Below are positions 1 to 5,057 of a stretch of 5,623 nucleotides of DNA, in pieces. The stretch comes from Nitrososphaera sp. UBA210 (lineage in GTDB: Archaea; Thermoproteota; Nitrososphaeria; Nitrososphaerales; Nitrososphaeraceae). The notes beneath the pieces were generated by a model. It made no database searches. It saw only the letters and a list, made by a program, of their open reading frames with translations, and had not been told where the DNA came from. How positions within the stretch are numbered: position 1 is the first letter of the stretch; the number at the start of each line of letters is the position of its first letter. The stretch lies in NCBI GenBank assembly GCA_002494895.1, contig DADA01000045.1:1-5623 (forward strand). The letters are read 5' to 3'. A program made the position numbers and the translations under genes.

Positions 1-292
1 TATAGTCGTAGTAAGCAGCCTTATCGAACCGCATTGGAAGATCAACTTCCAGTCCACGCTTTAGTTGAAGATAGAAGTTAATCAGATGAGGATTGATGTC
101 ATTGAGAAGCGCATGCCTCGGCATTAGTCCGAGTGTTACTGCTAGCCCGCCACAAAGCGGTTCCACGAATCGATAGTCGCGTTTTTCGTAAGGCTTCCAT
201 AGATGCTCGATCTGCTTGACAAGCCAGCGCTTGCCACCTGCCCACTTCAAGGGTGACTTAACTCGCCTATCTATGCTAAGCAGGTCGTTCAA
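1..292 (-). CDS. Dam-type adenine-specific DNA methyltransferase, N-terminal part (3' end outside window)
   Basis: Predicted S-adenosylmethionine-dependent enzyme that methylates adenine N6 in DNA (Dam/MT-A70-unrelated, alpha-class N6 family). The 97 codons visible carry the family's diagnostic N-terminus: KWAGGK at residues 16-21 (SAM-binding motif X), FVEPLCGG at 42-49 (motif I, usually FxxPFxGxG), and LLNDINPHLINFY at 62-74, whose Asp contacts SAM. The catalytic DPPY motif would lie beyond the window, so activity cannot be judged. No ATG is in frame: the reading frame opens after a TGA and the best start is TTG at 292, preceded by GGTGA at 306-302 with 9 nt spacing. This leaves 15 residues before KWAGGK, similar to known Dam proteins. 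A TATA-like GATAAAAA lies at 339-346. No restriction endonuclease is visible, so it may be an orphan methylase or part of a restriction-modification or mobile unit to the left. Confidence 0.88.
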   Translation of the reverse strand, partial: MNDLLSIDRRVKSPLKWAGGKRWLVKQIEHLWKPYEKRDYRFVEPLCGGLAVTLGLMPRHALLNDINPHLINFYLQLKRGLEVDLPMRFDKAAYYDY

Positions 293-301
293 TCCTGCTT
301 G

Positions 302-306
302 TCACC
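302..306 (-). promoter_or_regulatory. Shine-Dalgarno-like GGTGA that supports the TTG start of the methylase
   Basis: GGTGA matches the archaeal anti-Shine-Dalgarno core and lies 9 nt before TTG 292. It overlaps an out-of-frame ATG at 308, so initiation at the two codons could compete. Confidence 0.4.
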
Positions 307-338
307 ATTCAGTCCGAACAGGCGTATCACAGTCATTC

Positions 339-346
339 TTTTTATC
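339..346 (-). promoter_or_regulatory. TATA-like box for the methyltransferase gene
   Basis: The minus strand reads GATAAAAA. With the usual 26 nt from box centre to start site, transcription would begin near 316, giving a leader of about 24 nt that contains GGTGA ahead of the TTG at 292. Position and sequence fit; no experimental support. Confidence 0.45.
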
Positions 347-413
347 CCTTCTGAGCGTGGTACCGTAATCGTCCCCTTGTAAACGCTCTACTAGCATATT
401 CTGAAGTATGTGA

Positions 414-602
414 CTATTCAAGAGTTGCCGTTATCTTTACCGCGTCGATTCCTTCAACTTTGAAAATAGTTTCACACATGCCACATTCCGCGTTTCCACT
501 TGACAGATCCTTTGATGAGATTTCTTCATTTAGGTAATCACATTTTGGACAACGGTAGGAAAATGTAATTTCAAAGCTTTCAAGCTCCATTGTCTCGCCC
601 AT
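414..602 (-). CDS. Small zinc-ribbon protein, 62 residues, function unknown
   Basis: A short acidic protein with two cysteine pairs, C18-P-K-C21 and C40-G-M-C43, 18 residues apart. This is the layout of a zinc ribbon, with beta-rich flanks (ESFEITFSYRC before the first knuckle, FKVEGIDAVKITATLE after the second). Such proteins usually bind nucleic acid or act as protein adaptors; nothing here says which. There are two possible starts, ATG 602 and ATG 590. A strong TATA box (TTTAAATA, 638-631) predicts transcription from about 608, so ATG 602 would be almost leaderless and is preferred, but initiation at 590 would only remove MGET. The gene diverges from the HIT gene and stops 121 bp before the methylase start, which seems to have its own promoter. 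The four Cys make a real gene likely despite its size. Confidence 0.8.
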   Translation of the reverse strand: MGETMELESFEITFSYRCPKCDYLNEEISSKDLSSGNAECGMCETIFKVEGIDAVKITATLE

Positions 603-630
603 GATACGTGATCAAGTCGGAACGCTGGCG

Positions 631-638
631 TATTTAAA
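631..638 (-). promoter_or_regulatory. TATA box for the 62-residue zinc-ribbon gene
   Basis: The minus strand reads TTTAAATA, close to the archaeal consensus. Its centre is about 32 nt upstream of ATG 602, predicting a leader of around 6 nt. Confidence 0.6.
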
Positions 639-667
639 AATTCGCCATATTCTCGCCGCCAAAGAGC

Positions 668-677
668 AAAAAATAAA
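668..677 (+). promoter_or_regulatory. TATA-like box for the HIT gene
   Basis: The AT-rich stretch AAAAAATAAA is centred about 43 nt before ATG 716, predicting transcription from about 700 and a leader of about 16 nt. It lies back to back with the TATA box of the divergent zinc-ribbon gene, about 38 bp away. Confidence 0.45.
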
Positions 678-701
678 CATGCAGACAGGGAATCAATAGC
701 C

Positions 702-706
702 GGGAG
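702..706 (+). promoter_or_regulatory. Shine-Dalgarno-like GGGAG of the HIT gene
   Basis: GGGAG ends 9 nt before ATG 716 and falls inside the short predicted leader, supporting that ATG as the start. It is one of the few SD-like signals in this window. Confidence 0.4.
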
Positions 707-715
707 CGCCAATAG

Positions 716-1150
716 ATGTCAAGTAAATCATGCATTTTTTGCTCGATAGTGTCGGGTCAGCAGCCAGCAGCTCAGGTATATCGCGACTCGAACTTTCTGG
801 TAATTATGGACAAATATCCTATAAACATCGGCCACACGCTAATAGTGCCTAAACGGCACTATGATAACATTCTTCAGATGCCCTTAGGAGAGGTTGGAAA
901 GCTCTATTCTCTGGTTCCCGCGGTGGCAAAAGCAGTCGTATCCGCGGTCAAGGCTGACGGCTTCAATGTAGGGCAGAACAACGGGATTGCTGCGAATCAG
1001 ATCGTTCCCCATGTTCATGTTCACATCGTGCCCCGATTCATCGATGACAGCCCGGATGGAAAGTGGCCAGCTCGCCGAGTAGCCACGCATGATGAGCTCG
1101 CCAGGGTAGCCCAAAAGATAAGCAGAGGCATCATCTCCTCTAAAAAGTGA
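716..1150 (+). CDS. HIT-family (histidine triad) nucleotide hydrolase/transferase
   Basis: Cytosolic nucleotide-binding enzyme of the HIT superfamily; members hydrolyse AMP-linked substrates (adenosine phosphoramidate, ApnA, aminoacyl-AMP). The exact substrate cannot be read from sequence. The triad H99-V-H101-V-H103-I-V is intact, with the middle or third His position supplying the nucleophile as in the family. The other signatures are present: CIFC at 6-9 near the N-terminus, the nucleotide-contacting segment DKYPINIGHTLIVPKRH at 32-48, and GQNNG at 86-90. C6, C9, H48 and H99 are the residues that form a structural zinc site in many archaeal and bacterial HIT proteins. At 144 residues it has the usual length for this branch and is complete. 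ATG 716 is supported by GGGAG at 702-706. It diverges from the 62-residue zinc ribbon and faces the minus-strand 40-residue zinc ribbon tail to tail, 21 bp apart, so it seems monocistronic. Confidence 0.95.
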   Translation: MSSKSCIFCSIVSGQQPAAQVYRDSNFLVIMDKYPINIGHTLIVPKRHYDNILQMPLGEVGKLYSLVPAVAKAVVSAVKADGFNVGQNNGIAANQIVPHVHVHIVPRFIDDSPDGKWPARRVATHDELARVAQKISRGIISSKK

Positions 1151-1171
1151 CAATTGGCATTGGAAATGCGT

Positions 1172-1294
1172 TCATTCCCTTGAAGATATGGCGGGAATCG
1201 CGTTGCATTCTGGACATTCCTCGAAGGACAGCCGTCCGTCGTTATCGATGGCCAGAATTAAGGCGGTGCCCTTGCACGTACGACAGACGAACAT
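1172..1294 (-). CDS. Four-cysteine zinc-ribbon microprotein, 40 residues
   Basis: A 40-residue reading frame with C4-R-T-C7 and C27-P-E-C30, 19 residues apart, and a beta-hairpin-like middle (ALILAIDNDGRLSFEE). That spacing is typical of a minimal zinc ribbon. It begins at ATG 1294, preceded in frame by TAG, so the start cannot move upstream; it ends at TGA 1172-1174. A TATA-like CTTTAAGG (1329-1322) centred about 31 nt upstream predicts a very short leader. The stop lies 21 bp past the end of the convergent HIT gene. The four regularly spaced Cys, the CxxC/CPxC pattern and the promoter support a real gene. The hydrophobic plus-strand reading frame across the same DNA is its shadow. No function can be assigned; zinc ribbons of this size often bind RNA or protein partners. 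Confidence 0.72.
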   Translation of the reverse strand: MFVCRTCKGTALILAIDNDGRLSFEECPECNAIPAISSRE

Positions 1295-1321
1295 GCTCTA
1301 TCAATCTTTATGGGTCCGCGC

Positions 1322-1329
1322 CTTAAAGC
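1322..1329 (-). promoter_or_regulatory. TATA-like box for the 40-residue zinc ribbon
   Basis: The minus strand reads CTTTAAGG, centred about 31 nt before ATG 1294, predicting a leader of roughly 5 nt. A second AT-rich candidate, AATATTTA at 1350-1343, would give a leader near 27 nt. Confidence 0.4.
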
Positions 1330-1409
1330 TCTTTTCTTTCTCTAAATATTACTCTATCGTTGATGATGTCTTCGTTTTATTTCTGAATATTCTAGCTGTA
1401 GTGTATATG

Positions 1410-1733
1410 TTACGTCTTTTTCTTGGTTTTTGCGCGTTTTTTTGTTGGTCTCGTCTTTCGGGGCTTTTTTAGTTTCAGTGGCTTTGGAGGTTTCTGAGGC
1501 TTTGGCGGTTCCACCTGCGGGTTATCGTCAAAGATCTTCACCTGTGCTCGCCCTTCGATAGGAACGCCCAAGCGTTCCTCCATTCTTTTTACATATACGG
1601 CAAGATAGTCTTTCGCTTGTTCTTCCGAATCAAATTTCGCCTCGCCGCGAAATGAGCCGTTTTCATCGATCAAGCTCACCGCATTCCACATGCCATTTCT
1701 TCCGAGCCTTTTGACGATGAACACCAACTGCAC
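1410..1733 (-). CDS. Small protein with a compact N-terminal domain and a Lys/Pro/Arg-rich tail, function unknown
   Basis: The protein has two parts. Residues 1 to about 70 look folded: a beta strand (VFIVKRLG), a second strand ending in the turn IDENGSF, then the helix SEEQAKDYLAVYVKRMEERLG and a last strand (AQVKIF). From about residue 74 the tail is almost only Lys, Pro and Arg (PKPQKPPKPLKLKKPRK and onward), ending KKKT, disordered and strongly basic. Such tails usually contact DNA, RNA or the ribosome; this is inference. The longest frame starts at GTG 1733. A TATA box at 1754-1747 (TTAAATAT) predicts transcription from about 1724, exactly another in-frame GTG, so a leaderless start at 1724 (104 residues) is as good or better. 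The gene diverges from the 1845 gene. I do not recognise the family. Poly-T on the plus strand here is only the complement of its Lys codons. Confidence 0.75.
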   Translation of the reverse strand: MQLVFIVKRLGRNGMWNAVSLIDENGSFRGEAKFDSEEQAKDYLAVYVKRMEERLGVPIEGRAQVKIFDDNPQVEPPKPQKPPKPLKLKKPRKTRPTKKRAKTKKKT

Positions 1734-1746
1734 TAGATCGACAGCG

Positions 1747-1754
1747 ATATTTAA
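1747..1754 (-). promoter_or_regulatory. TATA box for the basic-tail protein gene
   Basis: The minus strand reads TTAAATAT, centred about 17 nt before GTG 1733 and 27 nt before the in-frame GTG 1724. The usual 26-27 nt spacing favours a leaderless start at 1724. Confidence 0.55.
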
Positions 1755-1825
1755 GAAAGCCGTTTGTCATAGTGCTCTTTGGACAAATACTGCGCGTGCC
1801 AGGGTTGAACTCGTGCACCCGGCAA

Positions 1826-1836
1826 CTTAATAAAAA
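1826..1836 (+). promoter_or_regulatory. Possible TATA box for the 1845 gene
   Basis: CTTAATAAAAA is centred about 14 nt before ATG 1845. Standard spacing would put the transcript start near 1857, beyond that ATG and close to an in-frame TTG at 1860, so either the start is later than ATG 1845 or this is not the box used. Confidence 0.3.
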
Positions 1837-1844
1837 ACCCCGGG

Positions 1845-2498
1845 ATGTTATATTGTGAATTGAGTGTTTCTGAAGCGCGATTTACGATAAACGTCAAGGA
1901 AGGTGTCGTTGAGCTTGAGGGCAAGGAGAGTTTTGTGGATAAGCATTTGGAAAAGTTTGAAGAAATTTTCAAGATTGCAGTAAAGGAGGCAATAGCGCGG
2001 GGAGTGGAACCGATCCCCGCATTGAGAGATCCGACGATTCCCACGCTACCGTCAAAAGAACCGCCTGCCCAGCCAGTCGACATCCCGGATCAAAAGGAAA
2101 AGCCGTCAAGCTCCACGCGACACGCTCCACGAGCTGTCCCGACAATCCATCCGATTCCCGTGGATCTAAAGGTTGGCGAAAGCAAGGTTGGTCTTAGGGA
2201 TTTCTACGCGGAGAAAAAGCCGACCAACCACTATGAAAAAGTCGCTGTCTTTGCCTATTACCTTAACAAGTTCAACAAACTGCCGGAAGTAAAATTTGGC
2301 GAGATCTTGTCATGTTACGAGGAAGTAAATGAAAAAAAGCCAAGCATTTTGGATATCGTAAAGAACTCACTTCGCTACAAGGGATGGCTTGAGCCGGGAT
2401 CCGAAAAATATTCGGCGAGACTCACTATATCGGGAGAGAATTTCGTGAAATTTGACCTGCCATCACAGAGCAAGCCTGCGCAGCCTAGTCCAACATAA
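1845..2498 (+). CDS. Two-domain protein of unknown function with proline-rich linker
   Basis: The 217-residue cytosolic protein has three regions. Residues 10-54 form a small domain with beta strands (ARFTINVKEGVVELEG) and a helix (ESFVDKHLEKFEEIFKIAV). Residues about 55-115 are a flexible linker rich in Pro, Ser and charge. Residues 117-205 form a helical domain beginning LRDFYAEKKP, then EKVAVFAYYLNKF, EILSCYEEV, KNSLRYKGWLEPG and LTISGENFV. The C-terminal pattern looks like a winged-helix fold (helices, then a wing with WLEPG...ARLT), and similar LRDFYxEKKP domains recur in archaeal hypothetical proteins as I recall; a nucleic-acid or protein-binding role is inference. No catalytic motif, signal peptide or membrane segment is seen. 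ATG 1845 is the longest start; TTG 1860 fits the TATA-like stretch at 1826-1836 better. Its TAA directly abuts the stop of the convergent endA gene. Confidence 0.85.
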   Translation: MLYCELSVSEARFTINVKEGVVELEGKESFVDKHLEKFEEIFKIAVKEAIARGVEPIPALRDPTIPTLPSKEPPAQPVDIPDQKEKPSSSTRHAPRAVPTIHPIPVDLKVGESKVGLRDFYAEKKPTNHYEKVAVFAYYLNKFNKLPEVKFGEILSCYEEVNEKKPSILDIVKNSLRYKGWLEPGSEKYSARLTISGENFVKFDLPSQSKPAQPSPT

Positions 2499-3044
2499 TC
2501 AGGCGCGCCACCAGTCAAAGCCGATATAGTCAACATGCTTCTGCTTGACTTTTGGGATTGCTAGGATAAACTGCTTCTTTACGGTCGTCGCGAGCCTGCC
2601 TGCGAGCACGACTCCCGTGGCGGTCAATTCGTCCGTTGCCCTGAAAACCTGCACAAGGTACGGCGCGTGATCGATTCCCGGCCCCCGTTCGTACACCGCA
2701 AAGTCGCAGCCAAACTTTATGCCAGGAGTGACGATGTACCCCCGGTTCCGGAGATCCTGAAATACAATGTATTTCGAATCAAAATCAACGTACTGTCTCT
2801 TGCAGAGCCTCTTTATCTCCTCATACGGAACCGTAGCCCCGTCCATCCTTCGGACTTTTAGCTTGTTTTTCTCGACGAGGTAGCAACCTTCGATGAGATC
2901 CAGAACTAGAGGCGCATCGAAATCAGTCCCCTTGGGCTTTGGCACGCCCATTGGCTTTCCATAGTAGCCATCGCCAAATAGAGCCCGCGAATCAGAAATG
3001 TCCCAGACCACGATTCGGTTATCGACAAGCCTGCCGCCTATCAT
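2499..3044 (-). CDS. endA: tRNA-splicing (tRNA-intron) endonuclease
   Basis: Cuts introns from precursor tRNAs at bulge-helix-bulge motifs, leaving 2',3'-cyclic phosphate and 5'-OH ends. With ATG 3044 the protein has 181 residues, the usual single-copy archaeal length. An N-terminal domain (about 1-85, with FGDGYYGKP and the LDLIEGCYLVEK stretch) precedes the nuclease domain, which has DLRNRGYIVTPGIKFGCDFAVYERGP. The triad is intact: Y118 and H126 in YERGPGIDHAPYLVQ, and a Lys of the KK pair at 156-157 in TTVKKQFILAI. The C-terminus has the family's aromatic DYIGFDWW. A GTG at 3098 gives an 18-residue extension but would overlap the upstream gene by 49 bp, so ATG 3044, 5 bp after the DUF47 stop, is preferred. 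It is probably co-transcribed and translationally coupled with DUF47. A non-catalytic partner subunit elsewhere cannot be excluded. Confidence 0.95.
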   Translation of the reverse strand: MIGGRLVDNRIVVWDISDSRALFGDGYYGKPMGVPKPKGTDFDAPLVLDLIEGCYLVEKNKLKVRRMDGATVPYEEIKRLCKRQYVDFDSKYIVFQDLRNRGYIVTPGIKFGCDFAVYERGPGIDHAPYLVQVFRATDELTATGVVLAGRLATTVKKQFILAIPKVKQKHVDYIGFDWWRA

Positions 3045-3049
3045 TTCAG

Positions 3050-3703
3050 TTACATGCTCAGGGCCAGGATTGTAAAAGAGTCCGACGCTTCCTGGCACTT
3101 GTCTACCATGCCCTCTATTCCCTCTACGGCGTCCTTCAGGAGAAGGAGGTCCTTGTTGGAAGAGATCTCGCTCAGAGCCTTGATTATTACGGCCCTGTAC
3201 TTTGCGTCCACCTGCCGCTCAAGTTTCTGTACATCCTGGGCAAGGTCGATAGCGTTCGCGGGGTTTATCGAAAGGGCCCGGCCCATTTCGTTGAGCTTGA
3301 AGATAGTGTCAACCACCATGCTGACAAGCTGCTTTAGGTCCTCGTCAAAACTGGCCTTTTTCAGAGTTGACGGCTTCATGTTGGCAAGCCTAAACGCCAC
3401 GCCGCTGATATAACCTGCAATATCATCAATAATGTATGCCGTTCTGAGGATGTCTTCCCTGTTTGCCATGAGGCTGCCAATCTCTGCGACTTCACGCGTT
3501 ATCTTTCTCCTCAGGTTCTCCACCTCCTCTTCCGTATTCCTCATGCGCTCAAGGCACATCTGGATTTCTTTCTCGTCACCTTTGGTAAGCGAGATCGTTA
3601 GAGTCGAAAGGTCTCTTGAAGAATTTAGAATCCTTGTTATTTCATCCTGCAACACAGCCAGCGCTTTTCTCTTTGCCTGAACCTCCAACTCTCCACTATA
3701 CAT
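3050..3703 (-). CDS. DUF47 / PhoU-like helical protein
   Basis: A 217-residue all-helical, probably cytosolic protein of the DUF47 (PhoU_div) family, relatives of the phosphate-uptake regulator PhoU, which is often linked to phosphate or metal transport. Characteristic segments are REDILRTAYIIDDIAGYISG (about 82-101), the PhoU-like KLERQVDAKYRA (about 160-171) and the C-terminal KDAVEGIEGMVDKCQEASDS (about 191-210), matching the repeated helix pair with an E/D-rich metal-binding face. The N-terminus has heptad-like helices (SGELEVQAKRKALAVLQDEI). It is full length. ATG 3703 has no Shine-Dalgarno sequence, but a TATA-like AATAATTC region at 3729-3736 fits a leaderless or nearly leaderless transcript. 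endA follows 5 bp downstream. No Pit or Pst transporter lies in the window, so which transporter, if any, it regulates is unknown. Confidence 0.92.
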   Translation of the reverse strand: MYSGELEVQAKRKALAVLQDEITRILNSSRDLSTLTISLTKGDEKEIQMCLERMRNTEEEVENLRRKITREVAEIGSLMANREDILRTAYIIDDIAGYISGVAFRLANMKPSTLKKASFDEDLKQLVSMVVDTIFKLNEMGRALSINPANAIDLAQDVQKLERQVDAKYRAVIIKALSEISSNKDLLLLKDAVEGIEGMVDKCQEASDSFTILALSM

Positions 3704-3728
3704 TTCAACTAAAAATACCTCGTCTGGC

Positions 3729-3736
3729 TAATAATT
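3729..3736 (-). promoter_or_regulatory. TATA-like box for the DUF47-endA unit
   Basis: The minus strand reads AATTATTA, centred about 30 nt before ATG 3703, predicting a leader of roughly 3 nt. It is a weaker match than the boxes at 631-638 or 1747-1754. Confidence 0.4.
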
Positions 3737-3881
3737 CTATCGATGTTTAGTCTTGTTGCGTAAACGGCTGATTTCATGTTGTGTTGCATTTCGGTGGGTG
3801 ACAGGCTGATGAAAATATCTGCTGCAAGTCGCCTGATCCTGACTATAATGCCTCTTGTTGCGGTGGCGTTACGGGTTACGT

Positions 3882-4898
3882 TTATTCGTTCACGATTACA
3901 GTCAAGCCAGCACCTTGCCCTGGCAAAGAACTGCCGTTGATATCCGTGGCCTCGATGTTGACTGGGATGAATATTGCATCGCCAACGAACTCATCAGGCA
4001 GATCTATTGGAACATTAATGATGACGCTGTAAACCTGTTGGCTTGCTTTTGAAATTGCCTTCTCGCTTGGTGCCTCTACAGTCATGAATGTCGCAAGATC
4101 GATTCCTCCCTGAATGGGGGTGCCCGTTTTTGCCGCTTCAAAACGTTCCTCTGGCGTGCTCAATTTTGCCGCCGATGGCGGATACACTGTATAGCCTATT
4201 GGCGGCAATACTTTTACGTTAACGGATTGATCTGCATTCGCGCCGCCAATATGTCTTGCGATTACTTCAATATTGACTGAACTACCTCTCTTTAGGGATA
4301 TGTTTTCTGAGGCAACTTCCACTACTACTGCGGATTTTCCTGTTTCAATGACGTATGATCGAGGTTCATAGTATATGGGTCCTGTGGTAACACCAACTGG
4401 TGGTTCTTCAACAGCTTCTTCTTGCCTAGTCTGTGCTTGGGTAACAACGAATTTCTTTTCTATTGTTATGTCCTCAAGTGATGTAACAAGAGTGTAAGAA
4501 CCCGGCTTTTCCAGTACGATTTCACTTTCGGCATCATCACCAAACATCCACTCCTTGTTTACTGGCTCAGGTCCATTACACAGCATTGATGTACTAAAAC
4601 CAAATGGATTAGGCCAGTAAATCGTTTTTCCATTGCTATTATCACGCATGTATACGCTTGGCGAACCAATGTTGCAAGCGTTATCTGAAATGCCTTTTGC
4701 ATTTACATTAAAGATAATCTGCTCGCCTGACTTGTAGGTACTTTTCATCCCTTCTATGCTTAAATTGATTTCATTGTCCCCTTTTATCATAGCTGAGGAA
4801 GGACTAGCAAATATGATGGAGAATACTGCCACAAATCCAATACCCACAACAAGCCCTGCTATTACAGACACAGAAACACTCGAGTTTTCCTTCTCCAA
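3882..4898 (-). CDS. Signal-anchored extracytoplasmic protein with two beta-type domains, function unknown
   Basis: The 338-residue protein starts with a short charged stretch (MEKEN) and a hydrophobic segment at about 10-31, followed by ASPSSA at 31-36, so it is either anchored by its N-terminus or cleaved near residue 36. The rest lies outside the membrane. Residues about 44-153 form a first beta-rich, Ig-like region (INLSIEG, YKSGEQIIFNVNAKG, PGSYTLVTS) with C75 and C107, possibly a disulfide. An acidic linker (QEEAVEEPPVG, 159-169) leads to a second beta-rich region at about 185-337 (VNIEVIARH, VNVKVLPPIGYTVYPP, PVNIEATDING). Sequons NLS (45), NIS (199) and NGS (321) could be glycosylated. 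TTG 4898 directly follows an in-frame TAG, so it is the farthest possible start and is needed to keep the signal. It is a likely surface protein of the archaeal envelope; the ligand is unknown. It stops 178 bp before the DUF47 start. Confidence 0.85.
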   Translation of the reverse strand: MEKENSSVSVSVIAGLVVGIGFVAVFSIIFASPSSAMIKGDNEINLSIEGMKSTYKSGEQIIFNVNAKGISDNACNIGSPSVYMRDNSNGKTIYWPNPFGFSTSMLCNGPEPVNKEWMFGDDAESEIVLEKPGSYTLVTSLEDITIEKKFVVTQAQTRQEEAVEEPPVGVTTGPIYYEPRSYVIETGKSAVVVEVASENISLKRGSSVNIEVIARHIGGANADQSVNVKVLPPIGYTVYPPSAAKLSTPEERFEAAKTGTPIQGGIDLATFMTVEAPSEKAISKASQQVYSVIINVPIDLPDEFVGDAIFIPVNIEATDINGSSLPGQGAGLTVIVNE

Positions 4899-4960
4899 CT
4901 AAGGCATTACATGGGTTGGAGAGCATTTTTGAACCTTGTGTATGACCCATCCATTGATCA

Positions 4961-4968
4961 TTTTTATC
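4961..4968 (-). promoter_or_regulatory. TATA-like box upstream of the surface-protein gene
   Basis: The minus strand reads GATAAAAA, giving a predicted start near 4938 and a 40 nt leader before TTG 4898. A nearer weak candidate, TTCAAAAAT around 4925-4933, would instead give an almost leaderless transcript. Confidence 0.4.
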
Positions 4969-5057
4969 CTTCAAGTGCCATAAGACTGGTGCCGCTCACT
5001 TCTGGGTTGTTCGGGTTGGTTGGCACACTATCCTAAGATGGTTTTTGATTTCCTGAA

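Noticed and set aside
530..712. Minus-strand 60-residue ORF overlapping the zinc-ribbon 5' end
   Set aside because: It covers the zinc-ribbon promoter and coding start in another frame and has no recognisable features.
884..1153. Minus-strand ORF inside the HIT gene
   Set aside because: Shadow of a confidently identified gene, with no domain of its own.
1405..1460. Plus-strand T-runs as a terminator for the HIT transcript
   Set aside because: The T-runs are the complement of Lys codons in the basic tail and lie more than 250 bp after the HIT stop.
1188..1472. Plus-strand 94-residue hydrophobic ORF
   Set aside because: It is antisense to the 40-residue zinc ribbon and to the Lys-rich end of the 1410-1733 gene; its Phe/Leu richness comes from their complements.
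3045..3098. Longer endA start at GTG 3098
   Set aside because: It would overlap the DUF47 gene by 49 bp and make the protein longer than the usual archaeal length; ATG 3044 gives 181 residues and 5 bp spacing.
3054..3680. Plus-strand ORFs opposite DUF47 (two of them) and the one at 2939-3337
   Set aside because: Antisense shadows of the DUF47 and endA coding sequences.
4899..4961. Readthrough of the TAG before TTG 4898 joining a 20-codon upstream frame to the surface protein
   Set aside because: The upstream ATG lies within the TATA-like box, so it is probably not transcribed, and nothing suggests stop-codon recoding.
4990..5027. Inverted repeat GTGCC/GGCAC as a hairpin
   Set aside because: Only 5 bp of stem around a loop of about 30 nt; expected by chance.
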